NCBI RefSeq assembly: GCF_014648895.1
Contig: NZ_BMRZ01000001.1
Location: forward strand, 62,001 to 126,000
Reading direction: 5' to 3'
Length of the DNA: 64,000 nt
DNA from: Streptomyces tanashiensis
Lineage (GTDB): Bacteria > Actinomycetota > Actinomycetes > Streptomycetales > Streptomycetaceae
The notes under the pieces are model-generated. The model was not told where the DNA came from, did not search any database, and saw only the letters and a list, made by a program, of their open reading frames with translations. This document shows positions 21,123 through 31,112 of this stretch, one piece after another. The first letter of the stretch is position 1. Each line of letters starts with the position of its first letter. The position numbers were made by a program, and so were the translations under genes.

Positions 21123-21782
21123 TCAGGCGGCCTCCCGGAAGCCGATCCTGCGGAGGGAGTCGGCGGCGTCCCGGTCGAGGAGGGTCACCGAGGCGCAGCC
21201 GTGCGGCAGGCTGCCGGACTCGGCGGCCCGCAGGAGCCGGCCGACGGCCCTCCGGTGCCGGGCGAAGGCGTACGCGGAGACGCCGCGGCCCCGGGCGTGC
21301 TGCCCCTCCCGCGCGGTGTCGGGGGTGACGTCGAGGAGGAGCAGGTGCAGGGCGCGGCCGCGCCGTCTCGCCTCGCGGGCGAGCCAGGCCCGCACCCAGG
21401 ACTGGGTGCCGCAGTCGTGGACGATCACGCTCGCGCCGGAGCGCAGGACGCGGCGGAGTCCGGCGTAGTGCGCGATCCGGACCAGGGGGCGGTAGACGGC
21501 GTACGGGAGGAGGCGGGGCATGCGGGCCTCCCAGCGCTCACGGGTGTCCTGCGAGTCGATGCCGCTGTCCCCGGCGGCGCGCTTCATCAGGGTGGACTTG
21601 CCGCTGCCGGGCAGCCCGGAGACGACGACCAGGTCGCCGGCGGCGAAGGTGAGCGCACGGGGCCCGCGGCCGCCGCGCTCGCGCAGGTCGCGCAGGATGC
21701 GGCCGCGGCGGCTCCGGGCGCGGGCCCGCTGGGACGGTATGCCGGTACTCGCCGCGTATGCGCCGGTGTGCTGGATCCTCAT
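21123..21782 (-). CDS. P-loop ATPase/kinase-like protein (AAA_33 type)
   Basis: A 219-residue protein with a clear Walker A (VSGLPGSGKSTLMKR, about 54-68), followed by a short domain typical of nucleoside-kinase-like or zeta-toxin-like AAA_33 proteins: DSQDTRERWEARMP, VIVHDCGTQSWVRAWLAREA, LHLLLLDVTPDTAREGQ and a lid-like RGRGVSAYAFARHRRAV. The substrate is unknown. I chose ATG 21782 because the upstream region is the divergent promoter of the gcv operon. No antitoxin-like partner lies beside it. Confidence 0.8.
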   Translation of the reverse strand: MRIQHTGAYAASTGIPSQRARARSRRGRILRDLRERGGRGPRALTFAAGDLVVVSGLPGSGKSTLMKRAAGDSGIDSQDTRERWEARMPRLLPYAVYRPLVRIAHYAGLRRVLRSGASVIVHDCGTQSWVRAWLAREARRRGRALHLLLLDVTPDTAREGQHARGRGVSAYAFARHRRAVGRLLRAAESGSLPHGCASVTLLDRDAADSLRRIGFREAA

Positions 21783-21894
21783 CGCTCTCCCCCTGTCGGG
21801 TCTCAGGAGACCTGAGGAGACCCTTGCCCACGAAGTGTAAAGAAACGGTAATGCGGCACAAGCGATTTGCCCCGCCGACACCGCGTGCAATGAT

Positions 21895-21913
21895 GTGCGC
21901 GCCAGGCGCGCAC
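21895..21913. promoter_or_regulatory. 19-bp palindrome in the divergent promoter region upstream of gcvT
   Basis: gtgcgcgcc-a-ggcgcgcac is a perfect palindrome with a one-base centre. It lies just downstream of a possible promoter (TTGCCC at about 21868, CAATGAT at about 21888) and 38 bases before the glycine riboswitch. It could be an operator or the first hairpin of the leader RNA. Confidence 0.4.
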
Positions 21914-21950
21914 AGTCGCCGCACAATCGCATACCGGCCGCTCGAATCCG

Positions 21951-22160
21951 CGCGGGAGAGTTCCGGACCGCCGAGCGCGTCCGGGCGCCGAAGGAGCAAG
22001 ACCCTCCCTTGAATCTCTCAGGCCCCGTACCGCGTGGATGAGGCAGATCTGAAAAGCGGGACACCCTGCCGTGTCCCCACCCAAGGTGCAAGCCGACCTC
22101 TCGGTGACGAGATGCTCTCGGTGAACCTCTCAGGTTCCATGACAGATGGGGAGGACGTCC
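21951..22160 (+). ncRNA. Tandem glycine riboswitch controlling gcvT-gcvH-glyA
   Basis: Two consecutive glycine aptamers. The first has cgcgggagag, gcgccgaaggagcaa, aatctctcaggc and gtggatgaggcagatctg; the second has aaggtgcaagccga, ggtgaacctctcaggttcc and atgacagatgggga. These are the family's hallmark segments. It lies 56 bases upstream of the gcvT start. In other bacteria this class senses glycine and raises expression of the cleavage system. Confidence 0.92.
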
Positions 22161-22215
22161 TCGCCCGTCATGTGTTTTCGTCACCGATCACGCCCTTGGG
22201 ACCCGGGAGCCACCC

Positions 22216-23340
22216 ATGAGCACTGCCCCCCGTCTGACCGCCCTCGATGCCCTGCATCGTTCGCTGGGCGCGACCATGACCGACTTCGCCGGCTGGGACA
22301 TGCCGCTCCGGTACGGCAGCGAGCGCGACGAGCACAACGCCGTCCGTACGCGGGCCGGCCTCTTCGACCTCTCCCACATGGGCGAGATCACCGTCACCGG
22401 CCCGCAGGCCGTGGAGCTCCTCGACCACGCCCTCGTCGGCAACATCTCCACCGTGGGCAACGGCCGCGCCCGCTACACGATGATCTGCCAGGAGGACGGC
22501 GGCATCCTCGACGACCTGATCGTCTACCGCCTCGGCGAGACGGAGTACATGGTCGTCGCCAACGCCTCCAACGCCCAGATCGTCCTGGACGCCCTCGTCG
22601 CCCGCGCCGAGGGCTTCGACGCCGAGGTCCGCGACGACCGCGACGCGTACGCCCTGCTCGCGGTCCAGGGCCCGGAGTCCCCCGGCATCCTGAAGTCGAT
22701 CACCGACGCCGACCTGGACGGCCTGAAGTACTACGCCGGCCTGCCCGGCACGGTCGCGGGCGTGCCGGCGCTGATCGCCCGCACCGGCTACACCGGCGAG
22801 GACGGCTTCGAGCTGTTCCTGAAGCCCGAGCACGCCGAGGGCGTCTGGAAGGCGCTGACCGAGGCGGGCGAGGGCGTCGGCCTGATCCCCTGCGGCCTGT
22901 CCTGCCGCGACACGCTCCGCCTGGAGGCGGGCATGCCGCTGTACGGCCACGAGCTGACCACCGCGCTCACGCCCTTCGACGCGGGCCTGGGCCGGGTCGT
23001 GAAGTTCGAGAAGACGACCAACGAGGGCCGCTTCGTCGGCCGCGAGGCGCTGGAGAAGGCCGCCGAGCGCGCCGAGACCGCCCCGCCGCGCAAGCTCGTC
23101 GGTCTGGTCGCCGAGGGCCGCCGGGTCCCGCGCGCCGGCTTCCAGGTCGTCAAGGACGGCGAGGTCATCGGCGAGGTCACCTCCGGCGCCCCGTCCCCGA
23201 CCCTCGGAAAGCCGATCGCCATGGCGTACGTGGACGCGGCGCACGCCGCGCCCGGCACCGAGGGTGTAGGTGTGGACATCCGCGGCACCCACGAGCCGTA
23301 CGAGGTCGTCGCGCTGCCGTTCTACAAGCGCCAGAAGTGA
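22216..23340 (+). CDS. gcvT: Glycine cleavage system T protein (aminomethyltransferase)
   Basis: A 374-residue tetrahydrofolate-dependent enzyme that takes the aminomethyl group from lipoylated H protein, releasing ammonia and giving 5,10-methylene-THF. The protein shows the family's FDLSHMGEI segment, [11 protein letters not shown], and [20 protein letters not shown], and the C-terminal [23 protein letters not shown] barrel. It is the first gene after the glycine riboswitch, with gcvH and glyA following. Confidence 0.98.
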   Translation: MSTAPRLTALDALHRSLGATMTDFAGWDMPLRYGSERDEHNAVRTRAGLFDLSHMGEITVTGPQAVELLDHALVGNISTVGNGRARYTMICQEDGGILDDLIVYRLGETEYMVVANASNAQIVLDALVARAEGFDAEVRDDRDAYALLAVQGPESPGILKSITDADLDGLKYYAGLPGTVAGVPALIARTGYTGEDGFELFLKPEHAEGVWKALTEAGEGVGLIPCGLSCRDTLRLEAGMPLYGHELTTALTPFDAGLGRVVKFEKTTNEGRFVGREALEKAAERAETAPPRKLVGLVAEGRRVPRAGFQVVKDGEVIGEVTSGAPSPTLGKPIAMAYVDAAHAAPGTEGVGVDIRGTHEPYEVVALPFYKRQK

Positions 23341-23417
23341 CGCAGTCGTCTCATCCCCGGTCTCATCCCGCGAGACCGACGTTCATCAGTACTCCCCCGA
23401 TCCAGGAGAATCAGGTC

Positions 23418-23795
23418 ATGAGCAACCCCCAGCAGCTGCGCTACACCAAGGAGCACGAGTGGCTGTCGGACGCCGTGGACGGCGTCTCGACCGTCGGCAT
23501 CACGGAGTTCGCGGCGAACGCCCTCGGTGACGTCGTCTACGCCCAGCTCCCCGCCGTCGGCGACACCGTCACCGCGGGCGAGACCTGCGGCGAGCTGGAG
23601 TCGACGAAGTCCGTGAGCGACCTCTACTCCCCCGTCACGGGCGAGGTCGTCGCCGCCAACGAGGACGTGGTGAACGACCCGTCGCTGGTGAACACGGCTC
23701 CGTTCGAGGGTGGCTGGCTGTTCAAGGTGCGCGTCACCGGTGAGCCGGAGGAGCTGCTCACCGCCGACGAGTACACCGCGTTCTCCGCCGGCTGA
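23418..23795 (+). CDS. gcvH: Glycine cleavage system H protein
   Basis: A 125-residue lipoyl carrier that shuttles the aminomethyl intermediate between P, T and L proteins. The lipoylated lysine is K64 in [13 protein letters not shown] ribosome site (ccaggag) precedes the ATG at 23418; longer versions of the frame run into gcvT and are not real. P protein (gcvP) is not in this window. Confidence 0.98.
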   Translation: MSNPQQLRYTKEHEWLSDAVDGVSTVGITEFAANALGDVVYAQLPAVGDTVTAGETCGELESTKSVSDLYSPVTGEVVAANEDVVNDPSLVNTAPFEGGWLFKVRVTGEPEELLTADEYTAFSAG

Positions 23796-23826
23796 GACCG
23801 GGCCCGAGACCCCTAGGGATCGATTC

Positions 23827-25095
23827 ATGTCGCTTCTGAACACTCCCCTCCACGAGCTGGACCCCGACGTCGCCGCCGCCGTCGACGCCGAGCTCCGCCG
23901 TCAGCAGTCCACCCTCGAGATGATCGCCTCGGAGAACTTCGCTCCGGTCGCGGTCATGGAGGCCCAGGGCTCCGTCCTCACCAACAAGTACGCCGAGGGC
24001 TACCCGGGCCGCCGCTACTACGGCGGCTGCGAGCACGTCGACGTGGCCGAGCAGATCGCCATCGACCGGATCAAGGACCTGTTCGGCGCCGAGTACGCCA
24101 ACGTCCAGCCGCACTCCGGCGCCTCCGCGAACCAGGCCGCCCTCTTCGCGATCGCCCAGCCCGGCGACACGATCCTGGGCCTGGACCTGGCGCACGGCGG
24201 CCACCTCACCCACGGCATGCGCCTGAACTTCTCCGGCAAGCAGTTCAACGTGGTCGCGTACCACGTGGACGAGGCCGGCCTGGTCGACATGGCCGAGGTC
24301 GAGCGCCTCGCCAAGGAGCACCGCCCGAAGGTGATCATCGCGGGCTGGTCCGCCTACCCGCGCCAGCTGGACTTCGCGGAGTTCCGCCGGATCGCCGACG
24401 AGGTCGAGGCCTACCTGTGGGTCGACATGGCCCACTTCGCGGGCCTGGTCGCCGCCGGTCTGCACCCGAACCCGGTCGAGTACGCGGACGTGGTGACCTC
24501 CACCACGCACAAGACGCTCGGCGGCCCGCGCGGCGGCATCATCCTCGCGAAGAAGGAGTTCGCGAAGAAGCTGAACTCCTCGGTCTTCCCCGGCTTCCAG
24601 GGCGGCCCGCTGGAGCACGTGATCGCGGCCAAGGCCGTCTCCTTCAAGATCGCGGCCTCGGAGGAGTTCAAGGAGCGCCAGCAGCGCACCCTCGACGGCG
24701 CCCGCGCGCTCGCCGAGCGCCTGGTCCAGGACGACGTCACCGCCCACGGTGTCTCCGTCCTGTCCGGCGGCACGGACGTGCACCTGGTCCTGGTGGACCT
24801 GCGCGACTCCGAGCTCGACGGCCAGCAGGCCGAGGACCGTCTCCACGAGGTCGGCATCACGGTCAACCGGAACGCCGTTCCGAACGACCCGCGCCCGCCG
24901 ATGGTCACCTCGGGTCTGCGCATCGGCACGCCGGCGCTCGCGACCCGCGGCTTCCAGGCCGAGGACTTCGCCGAGGTCGCCGACGTCATCGCCGAGACCC
25001 TGAAGCCGGGCTTCGACGCCGACAAGGCCGCGGCCCTCAAGGCCCGGGTGACCGCGCTCGCGGACAAGCACCCGCTGTACCCCGGCCTGAAGTAA
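23827..25095 (+). CDS. glyA: Serine hydroxymethyltransferase
   Basis: A 422-residue PLP enzyme that converts glycine plus 5,10-methylene-THF to serine. It uses the methylene-THF produced by the cleavage system encoded just before it. The PLP lysine is K229 in [13 protein letters not shown], and the family's EMIASENF and [17 protein letters not shown] segments are intact. It begins 31 bases after gcvH and is presumably under the same riboswitch. Confidence 0.98.
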   Translation: MSLLNTPLHELDPDVAAAVDAELRRQQSTLEMIASENFAPVAVMEAQGSVLTNKYAEGYPGRRYYGGCEHVDVAEQIAIDRIKDLFGAEYANVQPHSGASANQAALFAIAQPGDTILGLDLAHGGHLTHGMRLNFSGKQFNVVAYHVDEAGLVDMAEVERLAKEHRPKVIIAGWSAYPRQLDFAEFRRIADEVEAYLWVDMAHFAGLVAAGLHPNPVEYADVVTSTTHKTLGGPRGGIILAKKEFAKKLNSSVFPGFQGGPLEHVIAAKAVSFKIAASEEFKERQQRTLDGARALAERLVQDDVTAHGVSVLSGGTDVHLVLVDLRDSELDGQQAEDRLHEVGITVNRNAVPNDPRPPMVTSGLRIGTPALATRGFQAEDFAEVADVIAETLKPGFDADKAAALKARVTALADKHPLYPGLK

Positions 25096-25126
25096 TTTCG
25101 TACCCTTTTGTTCGTACGGAATCTCC

Positions 25127-25164
25127 GGGGCACCGCGCACACTGGACAGTGGGCGCGGTGCCCC
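25127..25164 (+). terminator. Hairpin between glyA and sdaA
   Basis: A perfect 12-bp stem, ggggcaccgcgc and its complement around a 14-base loop, sits in the 139-base gap after glyA. It is a likely terminator or attenuating hairpin of the gcv transcript, so sdaA may be only partly cotranscribed or have its own promoter. Confidence 0.6.
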
Positions 25165-25234
25165 GCCCCTTGCTCAGCCCTTTCTGCTCCACCCCGGCAG
25201 ACAACGGCGTCTAGCCCCCACAAGGAGTCCTCCC

Positions 25235-26605
<1,371 letters not shown>

Positions 26606-26623
26606 ACCGTTCACGCACACGGC

Positions 26624-26654
26624 CGGCCGGCCCCGGGACTCCCGGGGCCGGCCG
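26624..26654. terminator. Convergent terminator between sdaA and the FAD monooxygenase gene
   Basis: A 14-bp perfect stem, cggccggccccggg with its complement and a 3-base loop, lies 19 bases past the sdaA stop and 25 bases from the stop of the opposing gene. It can serve both strands. Confidence 0.8.
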
Positions 26655-26678
26655 TTCCCGTTCCCGTCACGCCGCCCT

Positions 26679-28019
26679 TCACGCCGGGCTCGGCACCACG
26701 CTCCGGCCCGTCTCGTGGGCGTACAGCATCGCCCGGTCCCGCAGCGCGGCGTGGACCGCCATGCGGGCGTCCCGGCGGCGCTGCGCCGGACCGTCCGGCA
26801 GGTGCAGGATGCCGGCGTTGCCCCGCGAACCGCGCTGGATCTCGGCCGTGCGGGGGATCCGCAGCCCCTGGTAGCGGTCCAGCCGGGCCGCGGTCGTCGC
26901 CGCCGCCGGGTCCGCCAGGCACGCCGCCAGGTCCATCGCGTCCTCGACCGCCTGGTTGGCGCCCTGCGCCATGAACGGCAGCATCGGGTGGGCCGCGTCG
27001 CCGAGCAGCGTGAGCCGGCGCGAGGACCACACGTCCAGCGGGGGACGGTCGTGCAGCGCCCACTGGTGCGTCGACTCGACGGCCGCCACGACGTCCGCGA
27101 CCAGGCCCGTCCAGCCGCCGAAGACCCCGCGCAGCGCCTCCGGGTCGCCCGGGGCCGACCAGGACTCGCCGGGCGACGCGGCCATCGGCACGGTCGCCGC
27201 GAAGCTCAGGTACTCCCCCGCCGCGACCGGGTAGCACACGAAGTGCCCGCCCGGGCCGAGCCAGAGGCGTACCAGGGGCTCGCGGGCCGTGTCCGGGAGG
27301 GCGTCCACCGGCACCAGGCCCCGGTAGATGCCGAGCCCGGCGAACTCCGGCTCGTCACGCCGGAACGCCTCGCGGACCGTGGAGTGGATGCCGTCGGCCC
27401 CGACCACCAGCTCCGCCCCGCGGACCGTCCCGTCCTCGAAGCTCAGCCGCACGCCCTCGGGCCCGGTCTCCCGGGCCTCGCTCAGCCGCTCGCCGAGCCT
27501 GAGGGCGTCGGGGTCGACCAGCGAGAGCAGCGCGTCGTGGAGGTGCGCGCGGTGCACCGCGTAGTACGGGGCCCCGAACATCCGCTCGCACTCCGCGCCC
27601 AGCGGCGTCCGCGCGATCGGCCGCCCGCTCCACCCCCGTACCTCCATGGCCTCGATCGCCACCGCCCGCTCGCGCAGGGCCGGGCCGAGGCCGAGCCGCA
27701 GCAGCGGCCGGACCGCGTTCGGCGAGAGCTGGACCCCCGCCCCCACCTCCGCGAGCCGCCGCGCCTGTTCGTACACCGTGTACGGAATGCCCATGGAGGA
27801 GAGCGCACCGGCCAGGGCCAGGCCGCCGATGCCGGCGCCGACCACCGAGACGTGCGGCCGCTCCTCCGCTCCCCACTCGTCCAGATCCCCGAACCGCACC
27901 TTTGAGACCGCCTTCCGCGTCGCTGCTGTGTCGGCACCGTCGGCGTCGCCGGCCGCGGTCTCCCCCGGTCCGGCCGTCCGCCGCATCCCGAGCATGGGCG
28001 GGCCGCCCGCCCCCGGCAA
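26679..28019 (-). CDS. FAD-dependent aromatic monooxygenase (salicylate hydroxylase-like)
   Basis: A 446-residue group A flavoprotein monooxygenase. FAD motifs are intact: GAGIGGLALAGAL near residue 54, the DG motif in VVGADGIHSTVR, and the GD motif in RRLTLLGDAAHPMLPFMAQGANQAVEDA. The first 45 residues are variable, and internal starts at 27995 or later are possible. It resembles salicylate or 3-hydroxybenzoate hydroxylases, but the substrate cannot be read. It sits at the left edge of the accessory region; whether it belongs to the RiPP cluster is unknown. Confidence 0.85.
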   Translation of the reverse strand: MPGAGGPPMLGMRRTAGPGETAAGDADGADTAATRKAVSKVRFGDLDEWGAEERPHVSVVGAGIGGLALAGALSSMGIPYTVYEQARRLAEVGAGVQLSPNAVRPLLRLGLGPALRERAVAIEAMEVRGWSGRPIARTPLGAECERMFGAPYYAVHRAHLHDALLSLVDPDALRLGERLSEARETGPEGVRLSFEDGTVRGAELVVGADGIHSTVREAFRRDEPEFAGLGIYRGLVPVDALPDTAREPLVRLWLGPGGHFVCYPVAAGEYLSFAATVPMAASPGESWSAPGDPEALRGVFGGWTGLVADVVAAVESTHQWALHDRPPLDVWSSRRLTLLGDAAHPMLPFMAQGANQAVEDAMDLAACLADPAAATTAARLDRYQGLRIPRTAEIQRGSRGNAGILHLPDGPAQRRRDARMAVHAALRDRAMLYAHETGRSVVPSPA

Positions 28020-28212
28020 CGCGGGTCACGGCCCGCGCTGACAACTGTCGCGGCTTCCATGACGTCCGTCACCGGCGCCCCCGCGCGCCCGCTCGGGGCC
28101 CCTGCCGCGCGCCTAACGTCGAGGCCGCGCCCCGGAGTCCGTCTGCGGGCGACGACCCCACGACGCCCCACGAGACCGGGAGGCACACAGTGACACGAGC
28201 GGAGGGACCGCG

Positions 28213-29202
28213 GTGACCGCCGCGGTGGCCGTCGAAGGCCTGCAGAAGCGGTACGGCGACCACGAGGCCGTACGCGGAGTCGACTTCACCGTCGCCGAGG
28301 GCGAGATCTTCGCCCTGCTCGGGCCGAACGGCGCGGGCAAGACCACCACCCTGGAGATCCTGGAGGGCTTCCGCGAACGCGACGGCGGCCGCGTCGAGGT
28401 CCTCGGCCGCGACCCCGGCGTCAAGGCCGACGGCCACTGGCTGCGCGGCCAGGTCGGCCTCGTCCTCCAGGACATCGCCGTCGAGCCCTATCTGTCGGTG
28501 CGGGAGACCGTCGCCCGGAACGCCGGGTACTACCCGGACCCGCGGAACGTCGACGAACTCCTCGACCTCGTCGGCCTGAACGAGAAGAAGGGCGCCAAGG
28601 TCAAGGACCTGTCCGGCGGCCAGAAGCGCCGGCTCGACCTGGCCCTCGGCGTCGTCGGCCGGCCGAAGCTGCTCTTCCTGGACGAGCCGACCACCGGCTT
28701 CGACCCGAACGCGCGCCGCGGCGCCTGGGACGTCGTGCGCAACCTGCGCGACGACGGCACCACCGTCGTCCTCACCACCCACTACATGGACGAGGCACAG
28801 GCCCTCGCCGACTCGGTCGTCGTCATCGCCGAGGGCCGGATCGTCGCCTCCGGCACGCCGGACACGCTCGGCGGACGCGACAGCGCCCAGACCCGGATCC
28901 GCTTCGCGCTGCCGGCCGGCGCCTCGCTCGCCGACGTGCCCCTTCCGGTGAACGACGTCGAGGACGGCCTCGTGACGGCCGAGACGACGGAGCCGACGGC
29001 CGCGCTGCACCGGCTGACCGGCTGGGCCCTCGACCGGGGCACGCCGCTCGACCGGCTCACCGTCGAGCAGCCCACCCTCGAGGACGTCTACCTGAGCCTG
29101 ACCAGCGAGTACGTACAGCAGGAAGCCTCCTCGCCGTCGTCCGCGCGGGGGCGCAAGACGCCCGCGGGACGAGGGCGCCGACCCGGACGGAGCCGCTCAT
29201 GA
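28213..29202 (+). CDS. ABC transporter ATP-binding protein (ABC-2/DrrA-like exporter)
   Basis: A 329-residue ATPase with Walker A GPNGAGKTTT, Q-loop in VLQDIA, signature LSGGQKRRLDLA, Walker B LLFLDEPTTGFD, and a C-terminal extension typical of drug-export ATPases such as DrrA. The start is GTG at 28213. The stop overlaps the start of the permease gene by four bases. The pair precedes the RiPP genes on the opposite strand and is a candidate for product export or self-protection; that link is positional only. Confidence 0.9.
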   Translation: MTAAVAVEGLQKRYGDHEAVRGVDFTVAEGEIFALLGPNGAGKTTTLEILEGFRERDGGRVEVLGRDPGVKADGHWLRGQVGLVLQDIAVEPYLSVRETVARNAGYYPDPRNVDELLDLVGLNEKKGAKVKDLSGGQKRRLDLALGVVGRPKLLFLDEPTTGFDPNARRGAWDVVRNLRDDGTTVVLTTHYMDEAQALADSVVVIAEGRIVASGTPDTLGGRDSAQTRIRFALPAGASLADVPLPVNDVEDGLVTAETTEPTAALHRLTGWALDRGTPLDRLTVEQPTLEDVYLSLTSEYVQQEASSPSSARGRKTPAGRGRRPGRSRS

Positions 29203-30029
29203 CCACCCTGATCCCCCCGACCGCCGAGACCGCGGCGGCGGCCCCGTCCGCGCGCGCGGACGCGCCCCGCGAGCGGAACCCGCTCGCCCTGCTCGGCCAT
29301 CAGATCCGCTACGAACAGCTGTCGTTCTGGCGCAACCCGCAGTCGATGGTCTTCACCTTCGTGCTGCCGATCGTCATCATCGGCATCTTCGGCGCCGTCT
29401 TCAGCGGCAGCGAGGGCCAGGACTTCTTCTTCGGCCTCACCGGCATGCAGTACTACACGCCGGTGATCGCCGCCGTCTCCGTGCTCGGCGCCTGCTACGG
29501 CCAGCTGGCGATCGTGCTCGCGATGCGCCGGCAGACCGGCGTCCTCAAGCGGCTGCACGCCACCCCGCTGCCCGCCTGGGTGTACTTCGCGGGCCTGCTC
29601 GTGCACTGCGTCGTCGTCAGCATCGTGGACGTCGCCCTCGTCTTCGGCATCGGCGCCCTCTACGGCGTCGACCTGCCCACCCACTGGGGCGCGGTCCTCC
29701 TCACCCTGGTGCTCGGCGCGGCCAGCTTCTGCGCGCTCGGCGTCGGCGTGGCCTCGCTGATCAAGAACTCGGAGGCGGCCCCGGCCGTCGTGCAGTTCAT
29801 CCAGTTCCCGCTGGTCTTCATCTCGGGCAGCTACTTCCCGATCCACGCCGAGCTGCTCAACACCATCGCGGGCCTGCTCCCCGTGAAGCCGTTCAACGAC
29901 GCCATGCTGGCGCTCTTCACGCAGGACGCCGGCTTCCAGTGGCGTGACCTCGCCGTCCTCGCCGCCTGGGGTGTCATCGGTGCCCTGATCGCCGTCCGCA
30001 GCTTCCGCTGGGACCCGCGCCCCGAGTAG
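29199..30029 (+). CDS. ABC-2 type transporter permease
   Basis: A 276-residue membrane protein with six predicted helices, starting with the amphipathic QIRYEQLSFWRNPQSMVFTF segment of ABC-2 exporters. It is the partner of the ATPase encoded just upstream. It ends in SFRWDPRPE, as is usual for this family. ATGA coupling supports its start. Confidence 0.9.
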   Translation: MTTLIPPTAETAAAAPSARADAPRERNPLALLGHQIRYEQLSFWRNPQSMVFTFVLPIVIIGIFGAVFSGSEGQDFFFGLTGMQYYTPVIAAVSVLGACYGQLAIVLAMRRQTGVLKRLHATPLPAWVYFAGLLVHCVVVSIVDVALVFGIGALYGVDLPTHWGAVLLTLVLGAASFCALGVGVASLIKNSEAAPAVVQFIQFPLVFISGSYFPIHAELLNTIAGLLPVKPFNDAMLALFTQDAGFQWRDLAVLAAWGVIGALIAVRSFRWDPRPE

Positions 30030-30050
30030 TGGGGGGGGAACGCATCAGGA

Positions 30051-30079
30051 AGGCCCGGCCGGGTTTCCCGGCCGGGCCT
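30051..30079. terminator. Bidirectional terminator between the ABC exporter and the RiPP operon
   Basis: A 13-bp perfect stem (aggcccggccggg and its complement, loop of three T) lies between the stop of the plus-strand permease and the stop of the minus-strand RiPP operon. Confidence 0.85.
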
Positions 30080-30111
30080 CCTGCTGTGTGACACCCCGTG
30101 GGGGGCGGGGG

Positions 30112-31101
30112 TCACGCGGCGGGCACCGCGGGGGATCCGGTGCCGTGCGGTACGGGGGTGTTCTCCGGGAGCGGGAAGGCGTGGGCCAGCACCGCGTAAC
30201 TGCGCAGCTCCTCCAGGAGGCTCAGGCCCAGCCGGTTGTGGAGCATGTGCGCGTGCGAGAAGAGGACCATGCCGGGGTGGGACGGGGACTGCGCCCGGAT
30301 CTCCTCGGCGTGCGCGGCGAGGAGGGACGGGGACTGCGCCCGGATCTCCTCGGCGTGCGCGGCGAGACGGTCGTGCCAGCCGGCGAACGGGCCGTGGGCC
30401 TCGGGGTCGAGGGTCACGGCGCCCTCGACCCGGGTGATCGTGTCGAGGAGCGCGGCCGGGTGGCCGGCCTCGGCGGCCCAGGCGCGCCAGGCGCCGAGAC
30501 CGTGGGCGAAGTAGTACGCGCGCTCCGCCGGGTCCCCGAGGGCGGCGGCGACGGCCAGGGTGCCGCGCAGGGCGAGCAGGGCCCGCTGCCGTTCGCCGGT
30601 CACCCGGGGCAGGGCGGCCAGGACGAGGCCGCTGGACAGGGTGAAGAGGGACTCGGCGGCCGGCATGAGGGCCCGGCCGCCGTAGCGGTCGAACTCCGGC
30701 TCGTAGACGGCCGGGTGGACACCGGGCGGCAGCAGGTCCTTCACGGTGGTGTTCTCGCCGGTCTCGCCCGCGGCGGCGAGCCGCTCGGCCCCGCTGCGGT
30801 AGGCCGCGGGGTCGAGCGGCTCCTCGCCCGGGGCGGGGGCGCCGGCCACGGCGAGACGCGCGGTGAGCGCGGCCTCGACCCGGGCTCGCGCCCCGGCGTC
30901 GAGGTCGCCCACGCGCAGCCGCAGATGGGGACCCGACTGCCAGTAGCGGATGAAGAACCACGGTGTGCCGGGGACCAGTTCGCGGACGGTGGGGCCGATG
31001 ACGTCGGTGACGACCCGGTCGTGGGCCGACCGGGCCGTGGTGCCGAGGTGGAGGTGCCAGGCGGTCCACTCGGTGGGCCGGGGATCAGGTGGCGGGGTCA
31101 C
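30112..31101 (-). CDS. Thiopeptide-type bacteriocin biosynthesis protein (SpaB_C, LanB elimination domain-like)
   Basis: A 329-residue protein of the SpaB_C/thiopeptide-type family, resembling TbtC-type lyases that eliminate glutamate from glutamylated Ser/Thr to give dehydroalanine or dehydrobutyrine. The signature is WTAWHLHLGT near the start and WFFIRYWQSGPHLRLRV (about 50-66). It ends with AHMLHNRLGLSLLEELRSYAVLAHAF. A perfect 45-bp tandem duplication repeats 15 residues (AHAEEIRAQSPSLLA type) near the C terminus. I chose GTG 31101 (VTPPPDPRPTEW), 11 bases past the preceding stop; it is the last gene of the operon. Confidence 0.85.
   Translation of the reverse strand: MTPPPDPRPTEWTAWHLHLGTTARSAHDRVVTDVIGPTVRELVPGTPWFFIRYWQSGPHLRLRVGDLDAGARARVEAALTARLAVAGAPAPGEEPLDPAAYRSGAERLAAAGETGENTTVKDLLPPGVHPAVYEPEFDRYGGRALMPAAESLFTLSSGLVLAALPRVTGERQRALLALRGTLAVAAALGDPAERAYYFAHGLGAWRAWAAEAGHPAALLDTITRVEGAVTLDPEAHGPFAGWHDRLAAHAEEIRAQSPSLLAAHAEEIRAQSPSHPGMVLFSHAHMLHNRLGLSLLEELRSYAVLAHAFPLPENTPVPHGTGSPAVPAA
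30281..30370. repeat. Perfect 45-bp in-frame tandem duplication inside the SpaB_C gene
   Basis: The unit gacggggactgcgcccggat... occurs at 30281 and again at 30326 with a period of 45 bases, so 15 residues are duplicated without breaking the frame. Near-perfect identity suggests a recent event. Confidence 0.92.
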
Positions 31102-31112
31102 GGGACGCTCCT

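Noticed and set aside
28025..28047. A fourth possible copy of the shared operator (gtcacggcccgcgctgacaactg) ahead of the ABC exporter
   Set aside because: It needs a one-base insertion to align and lies about 165 bases from the start codon rather than about 100, so it was not counted.
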